Shown here: piece after piece, positions 17,003 to 25,731 of the stretch | Layout: each line of letters starts with the position of its first letter | Numbering within the stretch: position 1 is the first letter of the stretch | Assembly (NCBI GenBank): GCA_963667515.2 | Contig: CAXXXY010000003.1 | Location: 1-40,560, forward strand | DNA from: VYDC01 sp963667515 | GTDB lineage: Bacteria; Chloroflexota; Dehalococcoidia; UBA2979 | Reading direction: 5' to 3' | DNA: 40,560 bases | Program-made: the position numbers and the translations under genes | Notes under the pieces: model-generated | The model's database searches: none | Told to the model about the DNA's origin: nothing | The model's input: the letters and a program-made list of their open reading frames with translations, nothing else

Positions 17003-18652
17003 ATGCGCGCGCTGAGCCGCTCGCGGCTGCTGCTGCCCGCGGCGCTCGCGGGCGGGCTCGTCGCCCTCGCGGTCGGCTGGTACGGCCTCGCGGGCGGCGC
17101 CGACGCCCCCGGCGCGTCGCGTTATGTCGAGGGTGTCGTCGGCGAGCCGCTCCGCCCCAGCCCGCTCTTCGCGCGCGGCCACGCACCCGACGAGGATCTG
17201 GCCGCGCTGATCTTCTCGGGCCTCGTGCGCATCGCGAGCGACGGCACGCCGCTCCCCGACCTCGCCGAGGAGTGGGAAGTGACGCCGGATGCGCGCACCT
17301 ACAGCTTCCGGCTGCGCGACGACCTCTACTGGCACGACGGCCGTCGCGTCACCTCCGCCGACGTCGCGTTCACCGTGACGCGCATCCAGCAGCCGGGCTT
17401 CCAGGGGCCGGCCACGCTGGCGCTGCGCTGGGCGGGCGTCGCGGTGCTCACGCCCGACCCGCGTACCGTGATCGTCCGCCTCCCGGAGGCGCGCGCCGAC
17501 TTCCTCGCGCAGGCCGCGCTGGGCGTGCTGCCGGCGCACCTGCTCGGAGGGCTCGGCATCCTCGAGCTGCTGGAGACACCGTTCCACCGTGCGCCGGTCG
17601 GAAGCGGCCCCTACCGGCTCGTCGAGCTCTCAGCGCGGCGGGCGCTGCTGGAGCGCAACCCCAGCTACCACCTCGGCGCCCCCGCGATCGACGAGATCGA
17701 GCTGCGCTTCTACGCGAGCGACGCCGCGCTGGAGGCGGCGCTCGCCGCCGGCGACGTGGACGGCGCGCTGCTCGCCGAGGGGCGCGAGGCGCAGGCCGCG
17801 GCGGTGCTCGCGGCGCGCCCGGATCTGCGCGCGCTGGAGATGCCGCGCAACGGCTTCACGCTGCTCTACCTGAACAACGGCCGCCCGCCGCTCGACGACG
17901 CGCGGACGCGCCGCGCCATCGTGGCGGCGATCGATCGCGCGGCACTGCTCGCCGCGGCGCCCGGCGCGGGGTCGGCGGGGGGGCCCGGCGCGGGGCCGAT
18001 CGTCCCCGACTCGTGGGCGCACGCGAGCGTCGAGGCGCCCGGCCCCGCCGAGGCCGCCGAGCTCTTCGCCGCCGCGGGATGGCTCCCCGGCGAGGACGGC
18101 GTGCTCGCATCGGCCGGCCGCCCGCTGGCGCTCACGCTGGTGACGAACGCCGAGCCCGCCCGCGAGGCGCTCGCCGCCCTCGTCGCGGAGCAGCTGCGCG
18201 CGCAGGGCGCCCTGGTGACGGTGGAGGCCGTCCCGGCGGCCGAGCTGGTGCGCGAGCGCCTGGGCCTGCACGACTACGAGCTCGCAATCTTCGGCTGGGA
18301 GGCCGCGGTCGACCCCGATCCCTACGGCGCCTGGCACACCTCGCAGATCGCGCCGCCGGGCCGCAACCTCGCCGCCTACCACGACAGCGAGGCCGACGCG
18401 CTGCTAGAGGCGGCCCGCCAGACCCTCGACGGGGCGGAGCGCCGAGCGCTCTACGCCGCCTTCACGAAGCGCTTCGTCGAGCAGGCCGCGAGCGCGGTGC
18501 TGCTCTACCCCGCGCGCACCTACCTGCTCCCCACCACCCTCGAGGGCGTCGCGCCGGGCCTCCTCTTCCGCCCCTCGAGCCGCTTCCGCGACGTTCATCT
18601 CTTTTCGAGGGGTCTGCCGCTCCTCGATGAGGGCTCGCGGTCCTCTCGGTGA
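17003..18652 (+). CDS. Peptide/nickel-type ABC transporter solute-binding protein (SBP_bac_5)
   Basis: A 549-residue extracytoplasmic protein. Residues 1-30 form a signal or anchor with no lipobox cysteine. Family signatures follow: DEDLAALIFSGLVRIASDG, PDLAEEWEVTPDARTYSFRLRDDLYWHDGRRVTSADVAFT, and VGSGPYRLVEL. Later parts have LLYLNNGRPPLDDARTRRAI and the FGWEAAVDPDPYGAWHTSQ segment typical of peptide-binding proteins. The ligand is unknown. There are no permease or ATPase genes beside it, so it is an orphan receptor here. It follows secG by 55 bases on the same strand. Confidence 0.93.
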   Translation: MRALSRSRLLLPAALAGGLVALAVGWYGLAGGADAPGASRYVEGVVGEPLRPSPLFARGHAPDEDLAALIFSGLVRIASDGTPLPDLAEEWEVTPDARTYSFRLRDDLYWHDGRRVTSADVAFTVTRIQQPGFQGPATLALRWAGVAVLTPDPRTVIVRLPEARADFLAQAALGVLPAHLLGGLGILELLETPFHRAPVGSGPYRLVELSARRALLERNPSYHLGAPAIDEIELRFYASDAALEAALAAGDVDGALLAEGREAQAAAVLAARPDLRALEMPRNGFTLLYLNNGRPPLDDARTRRAIVAAIDRAALLAAAPGAGSAGGPGAGPIVPDSWAHASVEAPGPAEAAELFAAAGWLPGEDGVLASAGRPLALTLVTNAEPAREALAALVAEQLRAQGALVTVEAVPAAELVRERLGLHDYELAIFGWEAAVDPDPYGAWHTSQIAPPGRNLAAYHDSEADALLEAARQTLDGAERRALYAAFTKRFVEQAASAVLLYPARTYLLPTTLEGVAPGLLFRPSSRFRDVHLFSRGLPLLDEGSRSSR

Positions 18653-18757
18653 TCGGCGGATCGCGGGGGGCGCGATGAGCCGTCGGGCGTGCTCGCGGCC
18701 GGGCCTGAGCGACCACCCGTCAGCGCGGCGCAGCTCGCGGCAGGCACGAGAGTCCCG

Positions 18758-19156
18758 ATGAGCCGCCGAGAGCGCACGGACCCCGCCTCGCCCGGCACTC
18801 GACGGCGCGCCGGAGGCGACGGCAGCCCTCTAGGTCGAGCGGAACGCTCGCGGCTCGCGGTGCGGCTCACGCCGCGCGCCTCGCGCGACGCGATCGAGGG
18901 CTTCGCGCCCGAGCCCGACGGGACGGAGGCGCTGCGCGTCCGCGTCACCGCGCCGCCGATCGAAGGCCGCGCCAACGCGGCGCTGCTGCGGCTGCTGGCG
19001 CGCGCGCTGGGCGTGCCGCCGTCCTCGATGCGGGTCGCGGCGGGCGCACGCGGCCGGCGCAAGCTCGTCGACGTCAAGGGGATCGACGGCGCGGAGGCGC
19101 GGCGGCAGCTCGCGCGAGCCTCGACGCCTCCCGAGGATCGGGGAGACGCCGGCTAG
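18758..19156 (+). CDS. DUF167 (YggU) family protein
   Basis: About 132 residues. The first 40 are polar and poorly conserved; the DUF167 core runs from SRLAVRLTPRASRDAIEGF through LRVRVTAPPIEGRANAALLRLLA to GARGRRKLVDVKG, the standard YggU pattern. Function is unknown. I use the ATG at 18758; a start upstream at 18689 or downstream near the core is possible because no strong ribosome-binding site is visible. It sits between the solute-binding protein and the amidase gene. Confidence 0.85.
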   Translation: MSRRERTDPASPGTRRRAGGDGSPLGRAERSRLAVRLTPRASRDAIEGFAPEPDGTEALRVRVTAPPIEGRANAALLRLLARALGVPPSSMRVAAGARGRRKLVDVKGIDGAEARRQLARASTPPEDRGDAG

Positions 19157-19218
19157 CGAACCTCGCCGCGGCCCGCCTGCAGTCGAAGGGTGCGCGCGGG
19201 GTCGACGAGGGGTGCGCG

Positions 19219-20006
19219 GTGCGACTGCTGGGCTGGCGGCCACGTCGTCTTGCCGCGCCGCTCGCGATGGCGGCCGCGCTCTCGCTGACGCCGATCGTGC
19301 CCCTCGACACGGTGCGCGAGGCCGACGAACTCGTCGTCTGCATCGACCCGGCCACAGCCCGCTCGCGGGCGGACGCCACATGGAGCTGCCCGCGGGCGAC
19401 GGCGGCACGGCCACCCTCGACGAGTGGGAGATCAACCGCGACGTGGCGCTGGAGGTCGCGCGCCGGCTGCGCGCGCGCTACGCCGGCGACCCGGTCGCCG
19501 TCGTGCTCACCTGGGGCGAGGTCGATGGCCGCGGCCGGCCGTGGCGCGCGCTGGAGGGCCCCGCCTCCGACGAGCGGCCCGCGGTGCTACTGCGCGGCTG
19601 GTTCTGCGAGCAGCAGGGCGCCCGGCTCGTCGTCTCGCTGCACACCAACGGGCTGGCGGACGGCGAGCCGCTCAACGGCACGCTCACGGGCTTCCACGAC
19701 GAGGACGACCGCGCGCTCGCCGAGGCGCTGCACTGGCCGCTGCTCGACGCGGTGCGGCGCTCGCCCGAGGGGCGGCCGCTCGCCGGCTTCGTCGACTTCG
19801 GCCTCGACCCCGGGCGTTGGTGGATCTCGCTAGGCGCGCCCCGCTCGGCGGTTGCCGTGGTCGAGCCGGCGTTCATGACGGCGCCCGCCGAGGCGCGGCG
19901 GCTGCTCCCGAGCATCGCCGAGGGCGGCGCGCGCCGCCTGCAGATCGCCGCCGCGGAGGCCGAGGCGATCGCCGCCTACGTCGACGCGCGGCTGCGCGAG
20001 CGCTAG
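19219..20006 (+). CDS. N-acetylmuramoyl-L-alanine amidase-like protein (Amidase_3 type), frameshifted
   Basis: The GTG at 19219 opens a signal peptide (RRLAAPLAMAAALSLTP) and then VVCIDP. The zinc motif continues one frame away as GHSPLAGG, so one G is missing near 19353 in CCGGCC. After the shift come EINRDVALEVARRL (zinc Glu), VVSLHTNG (zinc His), and AVVEPAFMTAPAEARRL (catalytic Glu), the order seen in Amidase_3 enzymes. The protein would be exported and cut the stem peptide from peptidoglycan glycans. The middle part is longer than usual, with WFCEQQGARLVVS. The frameshift may be sequencing error. Confidence 0.78.
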
Positions 20007-20067
20007 ACGCGCCTCGCGGCGACGCGCCCCGCCGAGATCCGCCGACGGGCGGCCGCGCCGAGGCCGC

Positions 20068-20770
20068 TGGCTCCGCCGCGGCGCGTGGCTGGCCGGCGCG
20101 CTGGCGCTGCTCGCGCTGCTGCTGTGCGCGTGCGCGGACGGCGACGCCGCAGCGCGACCCGGCAGCACCGGAGACGACCGACCTCGTCGCCGCGCCGGGC
20201 CTCTCGCTCGCCCTCCGCAGCGAGTCCGCCCTCGCCGACCCCCGCGGGCACGTCCACCTCTGGGGTGAGCTGGAGAACCGCGGCGACGCGCCGATCGCCG
20301 ACATCGAGCTGACCGTCACGCTCTACGACGAGCACGGCGTCTTCTGGAAGGTCGAGCGCGCGCAGCCCACGCTGCCCGTGATCCCGCCCGGCGGCGTCTC
20401 CCCGTACGAGGTGCTGACCGGCCCGAACTTCCTCCCCGACGGCGCGACGTGGCGGATCGAGGTGGCGGCCACGCCCGTGGAGGCCTTCGACGCGCCGCCG
20501 ATCGCCGTGCTCGACGGCGCCGTCGAGCCCAGCGTCACGGGCCGCAGCGTCTTCTCCGGCACGCTCCGCAACGATGGCGCCGAGCCCGAGGGGCCGCTCG
20601 TGGTCTCGATCGCGCTCTACGACGCCGACGGGGTGATCGTGAACGAGGCCTTCGGCGGCGTGCCGGGCACGATCGCGCCGGGCGCCAGCGTCGAGGTGCG
20701 CTTCGGCACCTTCGACGAGCCGACGCGCGAGGCCGTGAGCCACCGCGTGCGCGTGCAGCGCGCCCGCTAG
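20068..20770 (+). CDS. FxLYD-type surface lipoprotein, frameshifted near the N-terminus
   Basis: The main frame from about 20150 reads LVAAPGLSLALRSE, GHVHLWGELENRGDAPIADIELTVTLYDEHGVFW, PPGGVSPYEVL, and a second similar module FSGTLRNDGAEPEGPLVVSIALYDADGVIVNE with GTIAPGASVEVRF. These are two beta-sandwich repeats of the FxLYD kind. Just upstream, in another frame, lies a typical lipoprotein signal: GAWLAGALALLALLLCAC, with cysteine after a Leu-rich core. One indel near 20145 would join them. The exact start is unclear. Probably an extracellular, lipid-anchored protein of unknown role, in line with the amidase before it. Confidence 0.65.
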
Positions 20771-20874
20771 CCTCGCGCCTCACCCCCGCCCCCAGCACGA
20801 CGCGCGCGCGTGTAACGTCCGCGCGTCGAGCGGTCCGCGCGCCCAGCGGTGCGCGCGCCGCGGGGGAGGCGTCG

Positions 20875-21312
20875 ATGGCGACGATGACGCGCGAGGAGGC
20901 GTACGCCTTCATCGACGCGGGGCCGCGCTGGGCGGTACTCACCACGGTCGGGCGGGACGGCTACCCGCACGCCGTGCCGCTCGGCTACTACCGCGACGGC
21001 GACGAGATCTTCGTGAACGCCCGAAGCACGCGGCTCGCGAACATCCGCCGCAACCCGCGGGTGGCGCTGCTGCTCGAGAGCGGCGACGAGATGGCGGAGC
21101 TGCGCGGCCTGCTGATCGAGGGCGATGCCCGCCTCGTGGAGGAGCCGGCGGAGGCGCTGCGGCTCTCGCGGATCGCCAGGCGGCGACGCGGCACGCCGGA
21201 GGCGGAGCTGCCCACGGAGCCGCGCCCCGGCCTCGTGTGGGCGCTCATCACCCCGCGGCGGATGCGCTCCTGGGACAACCCGAAGGCGGCGCGCGAGCGC
21301 GCGGGCCGCTAG
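20875..21312 (+). CDS. PPOX-class (pyridoxamine oxidase-fold) F420/FMN-dependent protein
   Basis: 145 residues of the split-barrel flavin fold. Typical signatures are AVLTTVGRDGYPHAVPLGYYRDGDEIFVNARSTRLANIRRNPRVALLLESG, and a C-terminal strand with LVWALITPRRMRSWD. Many proteins of this length and pattern in actinobacteria and Chloroflexota use coenzyme F420, but FMN or haem cannot be excluded from sequence. GGGGGAGG precedes the ATG. Substrate unknown. It stands alone, 104 bases after the lipoprotein gene. Confidence 0.87.
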   Translation: MATMTREEAYAFIDAGPRWAVLTTVGRDGYPHAVPLGYYRDGDEIFVNARSTRLANIRRNPRVALLLESGDEMAELRGLLIEGDARLVEEPAEALRLSRIARRRRGTPEAELPTEPRPGLVWALITPRRMRSWDNPKAARERAGR

Positions 21313-21429
21313 CACGGCCGCCCGGCGTGGGCGCGACCCTATGGCGGCGCCCCGCCGGTCGGCGCGACGCTGTAGCATCGGCCGGGCCGCACGCGCGAGG
21401 GCGCCGCGAGGCGCGACGAGGAGGACTCC

Positions 21430-22284
21430 GTGGCAACGACGAGCGTCGACTACGTGAAGCGCGGCTTCGTGCAGAGCCCGCACGGCAACATCGACTACCG
21501 CGAGGCCGGCGAGGGGCCCGTGATCCTGATGATCCACGGCACGCCCGAGTCCTCGGCGAAGATGTCGAGGTCGTTCGCCCACCTGCAGGACGAGTTCCGC
21601 TGCGTCGCGATGTCGACGATGGGCTACGGCGACTCCGACCGCCCGCCCGAGCCCTACAGCAGCACCGAGCAGTTCGCGCAGGCCGCGATCTGGGTGCTCG
21701 ACGGCCTCGGGATCGAGAAGGCGGCCGTGTTCGGCACGCACACGGGCGCCGTCATCGCGGGCTGCGTCGCCGCGGACTGGCCGGACCGCATCACCGCGGC
21801 GATCCTGGAAGAGCCGTTCAACTGGAACTCGCCCGCGCGGCTCGCGGCGATGAAGTCCGTGCACACCGGCGAGGGCGAGTTCGCCGACGGCGCCCACCTC
21901 GTCGACATCTGGAGCAAGGTCCACGGCTCCGCGGCCGCGGGCGATCGCACGCCCGACGAGCTGCGGCAGTCGGTGATCGACGCGGTCAAGGCGAACCAGG
22001 GCGACGGCCCGCCACTGTACGAGGGGATGGGCTGGCACGGCGCCGCACCGTGGGCGATCTGCCACTACGACATGTGGGACGCCGCCGAGCGCATCCAGGC
22101 GCCGACGCTGGTGATCCACGGCGCGAGCTCCAACCTCGGCCGCTCGCACGAGCGCTTCCTGGAGACGCTGGCGCACGCGAAGGGGATCCGCCCGCCCGCG
22201 GCGAACCAGTTCAGCTGGAACCTCGACCTCCCGCTCTGGTCCGCCGAGGTCAAGGCCTTCCTGCACGGGGAGCCCGGCCTCTAG
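21430..22284 (+). CDS. Alpha/beta hydrolase with His at the nucleophile-elbow position
   Basis: A 284-residue protein from a GTG start preceded by GAGGAG. The fold is clear: ILMIHGTPESS gives the oxyanion HG motif, and the segment with MGYGDSDRP is a common epoxide/haloalkane hydrolase signature. The nucleophile elbow reads FGTHTGAVIAG, so His occupies the place of the usual Ser or Asp in GxSxG. Similar GxHTG elbows occur in a subgroup of MhpC-like proteins. A candidate acid lies in the VIHGASSNLGRSHERF region, but no clear catalytic His follows. Activity is therefore uncertain. Confidence 0.85.
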   Translation: MATTSVDYVKRGFVQSPHGNIDYREAGEGPVILMIHGTPESSAKMSRSFAHLQDEFRCVAMSTMGYGDSDRPPEPYSSTEQFAQAAIWVLDGLGIEKAAVFGTHTGAVIAGCVAADWPDRITAAILEEPFNWNSPARLAAMKSVHTGEGEFADGAHLVDIWSKVHGSAAAGDRTPDELRQSVIDAVKANQGDGPPLYEGMGWHGAAPWAICHYDMWDAAERIQAPTLVIHGASSNLGRSHERFLETLAHAKGIRPPAANQFSWNLDLPLWSAEVKAFLHGEPGL

Positions 22285-22363
22285 CCCGACGCCGCCCGGC
22301 GCTCGCGCGCGGCACGGGGCGCGCCGGCTGCGCCGCCGCGTCCCGACGACCGACGATCGATCC

Positions 22364-22552
22364 ATGGGTGCGGAGAGCGATCGCCGTGGGCCGAAGCGCT
22401 GCGCGGGCTGCGGCCGGCGCGGCGTCCCCGTGGTCTACCTCTCCGACGGGAAGACGTACTGCTCGCGCTGCGACACGCAGATCCAGGTCTTCTCGCCCGC
22501 GCGGGTGCCCGCCGCGGGCACGCGCGACGACGACCTGCGCACGCACGACTGA
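22364..22552 (+). CDS. Small zinc-ribbon protein
   Basis: 62 residues with CAGCGRRG and YCSRCDTQ, a four-cysteine zinc ribbon. The rest is polar, and function is unknown. No clear ribosome-binding site is visible before the ATG, but codon use is like its neighbours and the cysteine spacing is convincing. Confidence 0.55.
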   Translation: MGAESDRRGPKRCAGCGRRGVPVVYLSDGKTYCSRCDTQIQVFSPARVPAAGTRDDDLRTHD

Positions 22553-22662
22553 CGGCTGCGGCGGCAGGTTCGAGGCCCGCGCGCGGTTGAGCGCTCGTGC
22601 GGCCGCCCCGTCGCGGCGCCCCGACCCCTGCGCCGGCGATCGCCACCCCCCGATGATCCCGC

Positions 22663-23576
22663 ATGCTCGGGGGGGCACTCACAGGCGTCGTTCCGTCGCG
22701 CGCGCGACCCGTGGCCGCCCTGGCCGCGTGCCTCGTCGTGGCTCTCGTCGCGACCGCCGTCGTCGTCTCCGCCGCCGCCCCGCACGCCGCCGCGGCCGAG
22801 AGCGGCCTGCTCCTCCCCGCGCCGGCCGGCACTCGCTGGGAGGTCTTCGCGGGCTACAACACGGCGACGCACTCCGCGCCGAACGCGTGGGAGCTCGACC
22901 TCGTGCGCACCGACGCGGCGACCGAGGGGACGCCGGTGCTCGCGCCGATATCGGGGCGGGTCAGCTACACCTCGTCCGACTGCATGACGGTGCGCGCGGA
23001 CGGCATCTCCGTGCTGCTCTGCCACCTCTTCGTCGATCGCGACATCGCGCGCGGCGTCGATGTCCGCCGCGGCGATCGGCTGGGCGTCGTGGCGCCGGCC
23101 CACGCGGCGGGAAACAACGGCCTGCCGCACATCCACCTGGCCGTGCACGACAGCTCCAGCAGCTACTTCGGGCTGACGCTGCCGCTGGTGGGCCGCTACG
23201 CCATCGAGGGCCGCGAGTTCCCGCCGACGAGCGCCTGGAACGCCTACGCGGGGGTCGCGCTGACCTCGACGAACGGGGCCGGTGGGCGGCGCGGGCGGCG
23301 CCGGCGCCGCCCACCGGCCCCGGCGCCCCGACGCTCTCGCTGGTGCCGGCTCGCAGTCGCTCGGGGCTCACCGTGTGGAGCGGCGAGACGCTGACCGACC
23401 TCCTCGGCGTCGCGGGCGGGCGCGGCTGCGCCGTGCGCACCGTCGCCGCCACGTCGCCGCAGGGGGTGCTCGTTCTCTACGTCGCGGGCGCGCCCTCGAT
23501 CGTGAACCGCGCCTTCGAGTCCACGTTCTCCGGCGGCGTGCTGCCACTGAGCGCGCTCCTGCTGCGCTGCGCCTAG
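22663..23576 (+). CDS. M23-family peptidase (LytM-like), frameshifted
   Basis: An N-terminal signal or anchor (ALAACLVVALVATAVVVSAAA) is followed by an M23 domain: WEVFAGYNTATHSAPNAWELDLVR gives the first zinc His and Asp, and LPHIHLAVH gives the HxH motif. GTPVLAPISGRVSY also fits the family. After the domain the frame breaks near 23285 in a G/C-rich run; the next frame reads a C-terminal domain with SGLTVWSGETLTDLLG and VLVLYVAGAPSIVN to a TAG at 23574-23576. It would be an exported cell-wall peptidase or an inactive binding relative. Confidence 0.8.
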
Positions 23577-23684
23577 GCCGCTCGCCCACCCTCGCCCCGC
23601 GGCGCCCCGACCTCGCACCGGGCCGCGCGTGTGACGCGCCACGTCTCGCGCTGCGGCTACCCTGTCGGCGCACGAGGTGCTCGC

Positions 23685-25148
23685 ATGCTCGCGATGGGGC
23701 GCTCGCTCACGACGGGACGGCGGCGCTGGGCGACGCTCGCGCTGGCGGCGCTCGTCGCGCTCGTCGGCTTCGGCTGGTACGCCTCGGATCAGATCGCCGA
23801 CGGCGCGCTGCGCCCGCGCGAGGGACCGCGATCGCTGGAGATGACGGTCGTCGCCGCCGCGGACGGGGCCGTGACGCTGCGCGCGGGCGGTGACAGCAAC
23901 TGGCGTCGCGACGGCATCTGGGGCCTGGAGTGGAGCAGCGGCGCGCGCGCGGGCTACGCGCAGCTCGGCGCGCCGCTCTCGATCGACGAGCGGCGTCGCG
24001 AGGTCACGCGGCCGCTACTGGACGGCGAGACGCCGCCGCCGGGCGCGCGCGCGCGGCTCGACAACCTCGCCTTCGACGGCACGCCGGCCGCGGTCGGCCT
24101 CGCGTTCGAGGAGGTGCGCTACCCCGCGGACGGCGGGCCGACCCCCGCCTGGCTCGTCCCCGGCGAGCGCGAGACCTGGGTCATCTTCGTCCACGGCCGG
24201 GGCGCCGATCGCGAGGAGGCGCTGCGCGTGCTCCCCGCGATCGCGGCGCTGGACGTGCCCGCGCTGGTCATCGCCTACCGCAACGACGAGGCGGCGCCCG
24301 GCGGCGCCGACGGCCACTACGCCTACGGCCGCACGGAGTGGCGCGACCTGGAGGCGGCGGTCGGCTACGCGCTCACCTCCGGCGCGCGCGACAGCGTGCT
24401 CTACGGCGCCAGCATGGGCGGCGGCATCGTGATGAGCTTCCTCTACCGCTCGGCGCTCGCCGACTCGGTGCGCGGCGTCATCCTCGACGCGCCGATGCTG
24501 CACTTCCGCCGCACCGTCGACTTCGGTCTCGCGGACGCCGGCGTCCCCACGGTCTACCGCTGGCTGCCGATGTGGATCACGGAGCGGCGCTTCGACGTCG
24601 ACTGGGGCGAGCTCGACTACCTCGCGCGCGCCGACGAGCTGCGCGCGCCGGTGCTGCTCTTCCACGGCAGCGACGACGATGTGATCCCCGTCGCGCTCGC
24701 CGACGAGCTCGCCCGCGCGCGCCCCGACCTCGTGCGCTACGAGCGCGTGGAGGGCGCGCACCACGTCGGCGCGTGGAACGTCGATCGCGCCCGCTACGAG
24801 GCCGCCGTCGCCGCGTTCCTCGAAGAGATCGCCGCGCCTCGCGCGTCGGCGCCTCAGGCTCGGCCCAGCACGACCTCGATGTGCTCCGTCAGCAGCGGCC
24901 CCTACAGCGCGCCGACGGCGAGCGCGACGGCCAGCAGCGCGGTCGCCGCGAGCGCGAGGGAGCGCGGCTGGTCGAGCCGGATCAGCGGCACGCGCGACTC
25001 GGCGTGCTGCTCCTCGCGCAGCCAGCCGGTGACGAGGAAGAGCAGCCGCCAGATCAGCGCGCTGAGCAGCACGAGGAAGACGATCAGCACGCCGGGCAGC
25101 CCGACGCCGAAGATGCCGAACTCCCACTCCTCCGTCTCGAAGAGGTAG
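23685..25148 (+). CDS. Alpha/beta hydrolase with N-terminal membrane anchor
   Basis: The ATG at 23685 (after CGAGGTG) opens an N-terminal hydrophobic anchor (WATLALAALVALVGFGW). The hydrolase part shows VIFVHGRGADREEAL, the nucleophile elbow YGASMGGGIVMSF, the acid in LFHGSDDDVIP and the His in VEGAHHVGAWN, a complete Ser-Asp-His triad, similar to BD-FAE/YqiA-like esterases. The fold ends near 24840. The Ser/Arg-rich tail read to 25148 overlaps the convergent PrsW gene by about 250 bases and is probably false, owing to a lost stop or frameshift near 24850. Substrate unknown. Confidence 0.85.
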   Translation: MLAMGRSLTTGRRRWATLALAALVALVGFGWYASDQIADGALRPREGPRSLEMTVVAAADGAVTLRAGGDSNWRRDGIWGLEWSSGARAGYAQLGAPLSIDERRREVTRPLLDGETPPPGARARLDNLAFDGTPAAVGLAFEEVRYPADGGPTPAWLVPGERETWVIFVHGRGADREEALRVLPAIAALDVPALVIAYRNDEAAPGGADGHYAYGRTEWRDLEAAVGYALTSGARDSVLYGASMGGGIVMSFLYRSALADSVRGVILDAPMLHFRRTVDFGLADAGVPTVYRWLPMWITERRFDVDWGELDYLARADELRAPVLLFHGSDDDVIPVALADELARARPDLVRYERVEGAHHVGAWNVDRARYEAAVAAFLEEIAAPRASAPQARPSTTSMCSVSSGPYSAPTASATASSAVAASARERGWSSRISGTRDSACCSSRSQPVTRKSSRQISALSSTRKTISTPGSPTPKMPNSHSSVSKR

Positions 25149-25715
25149 TCGCCCAGCGCCGAGCCGAGGATCACGAGGCCGCCATTCCACGCGGCGTGCA
25201 TCGAGACGGCGACGGCGTAGTAGGCGACGAGGCGACGCCACGCGCCGCGCTCGCGCTGCGACACCTCGTAGATGCCGAGCGCCACGAGGCCCGCGCCCAG
25301 CGGGTGCAGCGCCCCGCCGACGCCCCGCAGCGAGGTGGTCGCCGCCCACCACGGGGCCGACCACAGCCCCTCGTAGAGCATGTTCTCGATCACCGCGAAG
25401 CCCACGCCGCCCGCCATGCCGACGAGGAAGGCGGACTGCCGCGAGTGGCCGCTGCGCCGCAGGAGCAGCAGCGGCAGCGGCTTCGTCAGCTCCTCGGCGA
25501 GCGGCGCCACGATTGCGGTGCCGATGAGGACGATCAGCATCCCGCGCGAGTAGAAGAGCTCCTCCAGCGACTCCGACCGCAGCAGCTCGTCGACCGCGTC
25601 GCGCACCGATAGAGCAGCGCCACCAGCCCGCGATCCCTATCAGCGCCGCGAGCAGCGCCAGGCCGACGAGCGACGCCAGGACCCAGCCGGCGGCGCGGAC
25701 GAGCGGGTAGCGCAT
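24902..25715 (-). CDS. PrsW-family intramembrane metalloprotease, frameshifted near the start
   Basis: The main frame has eight or so hydrophobic segments with the PrsW signatures: APLAEELTKPLPLLLL (EE), GVGFAVIENMLYEG (ExxxY), ALHPLGAG and AVSMHAAWNG (zinc His). PrsW proteases cut anti-sigma factors in other bacteria. The N-terminal helix (PLVRAAGWVLASLVGLALLA) begins at the ATG at 25715, in another frame; two single-base gaps near 25620-25650 would connect it through LVALLYR to VRDAVDELLRS. Removing IS copy D places this start 12 bases after the stop of the giant membrane protein, with GGGGGG as ribosome-binding site, so they were one operon. Confidence 0.85.
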
Positions 25716-25731
25716 CGGCGGCCCCCCTAGC

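Noticed and set aside
24850..25148. Ser/Arg-rich C-terminal extension of the hydrolase as a real domain
   Set aside because: It is antisense to conserved PrsW sequence and has low-complexity shadow composition.
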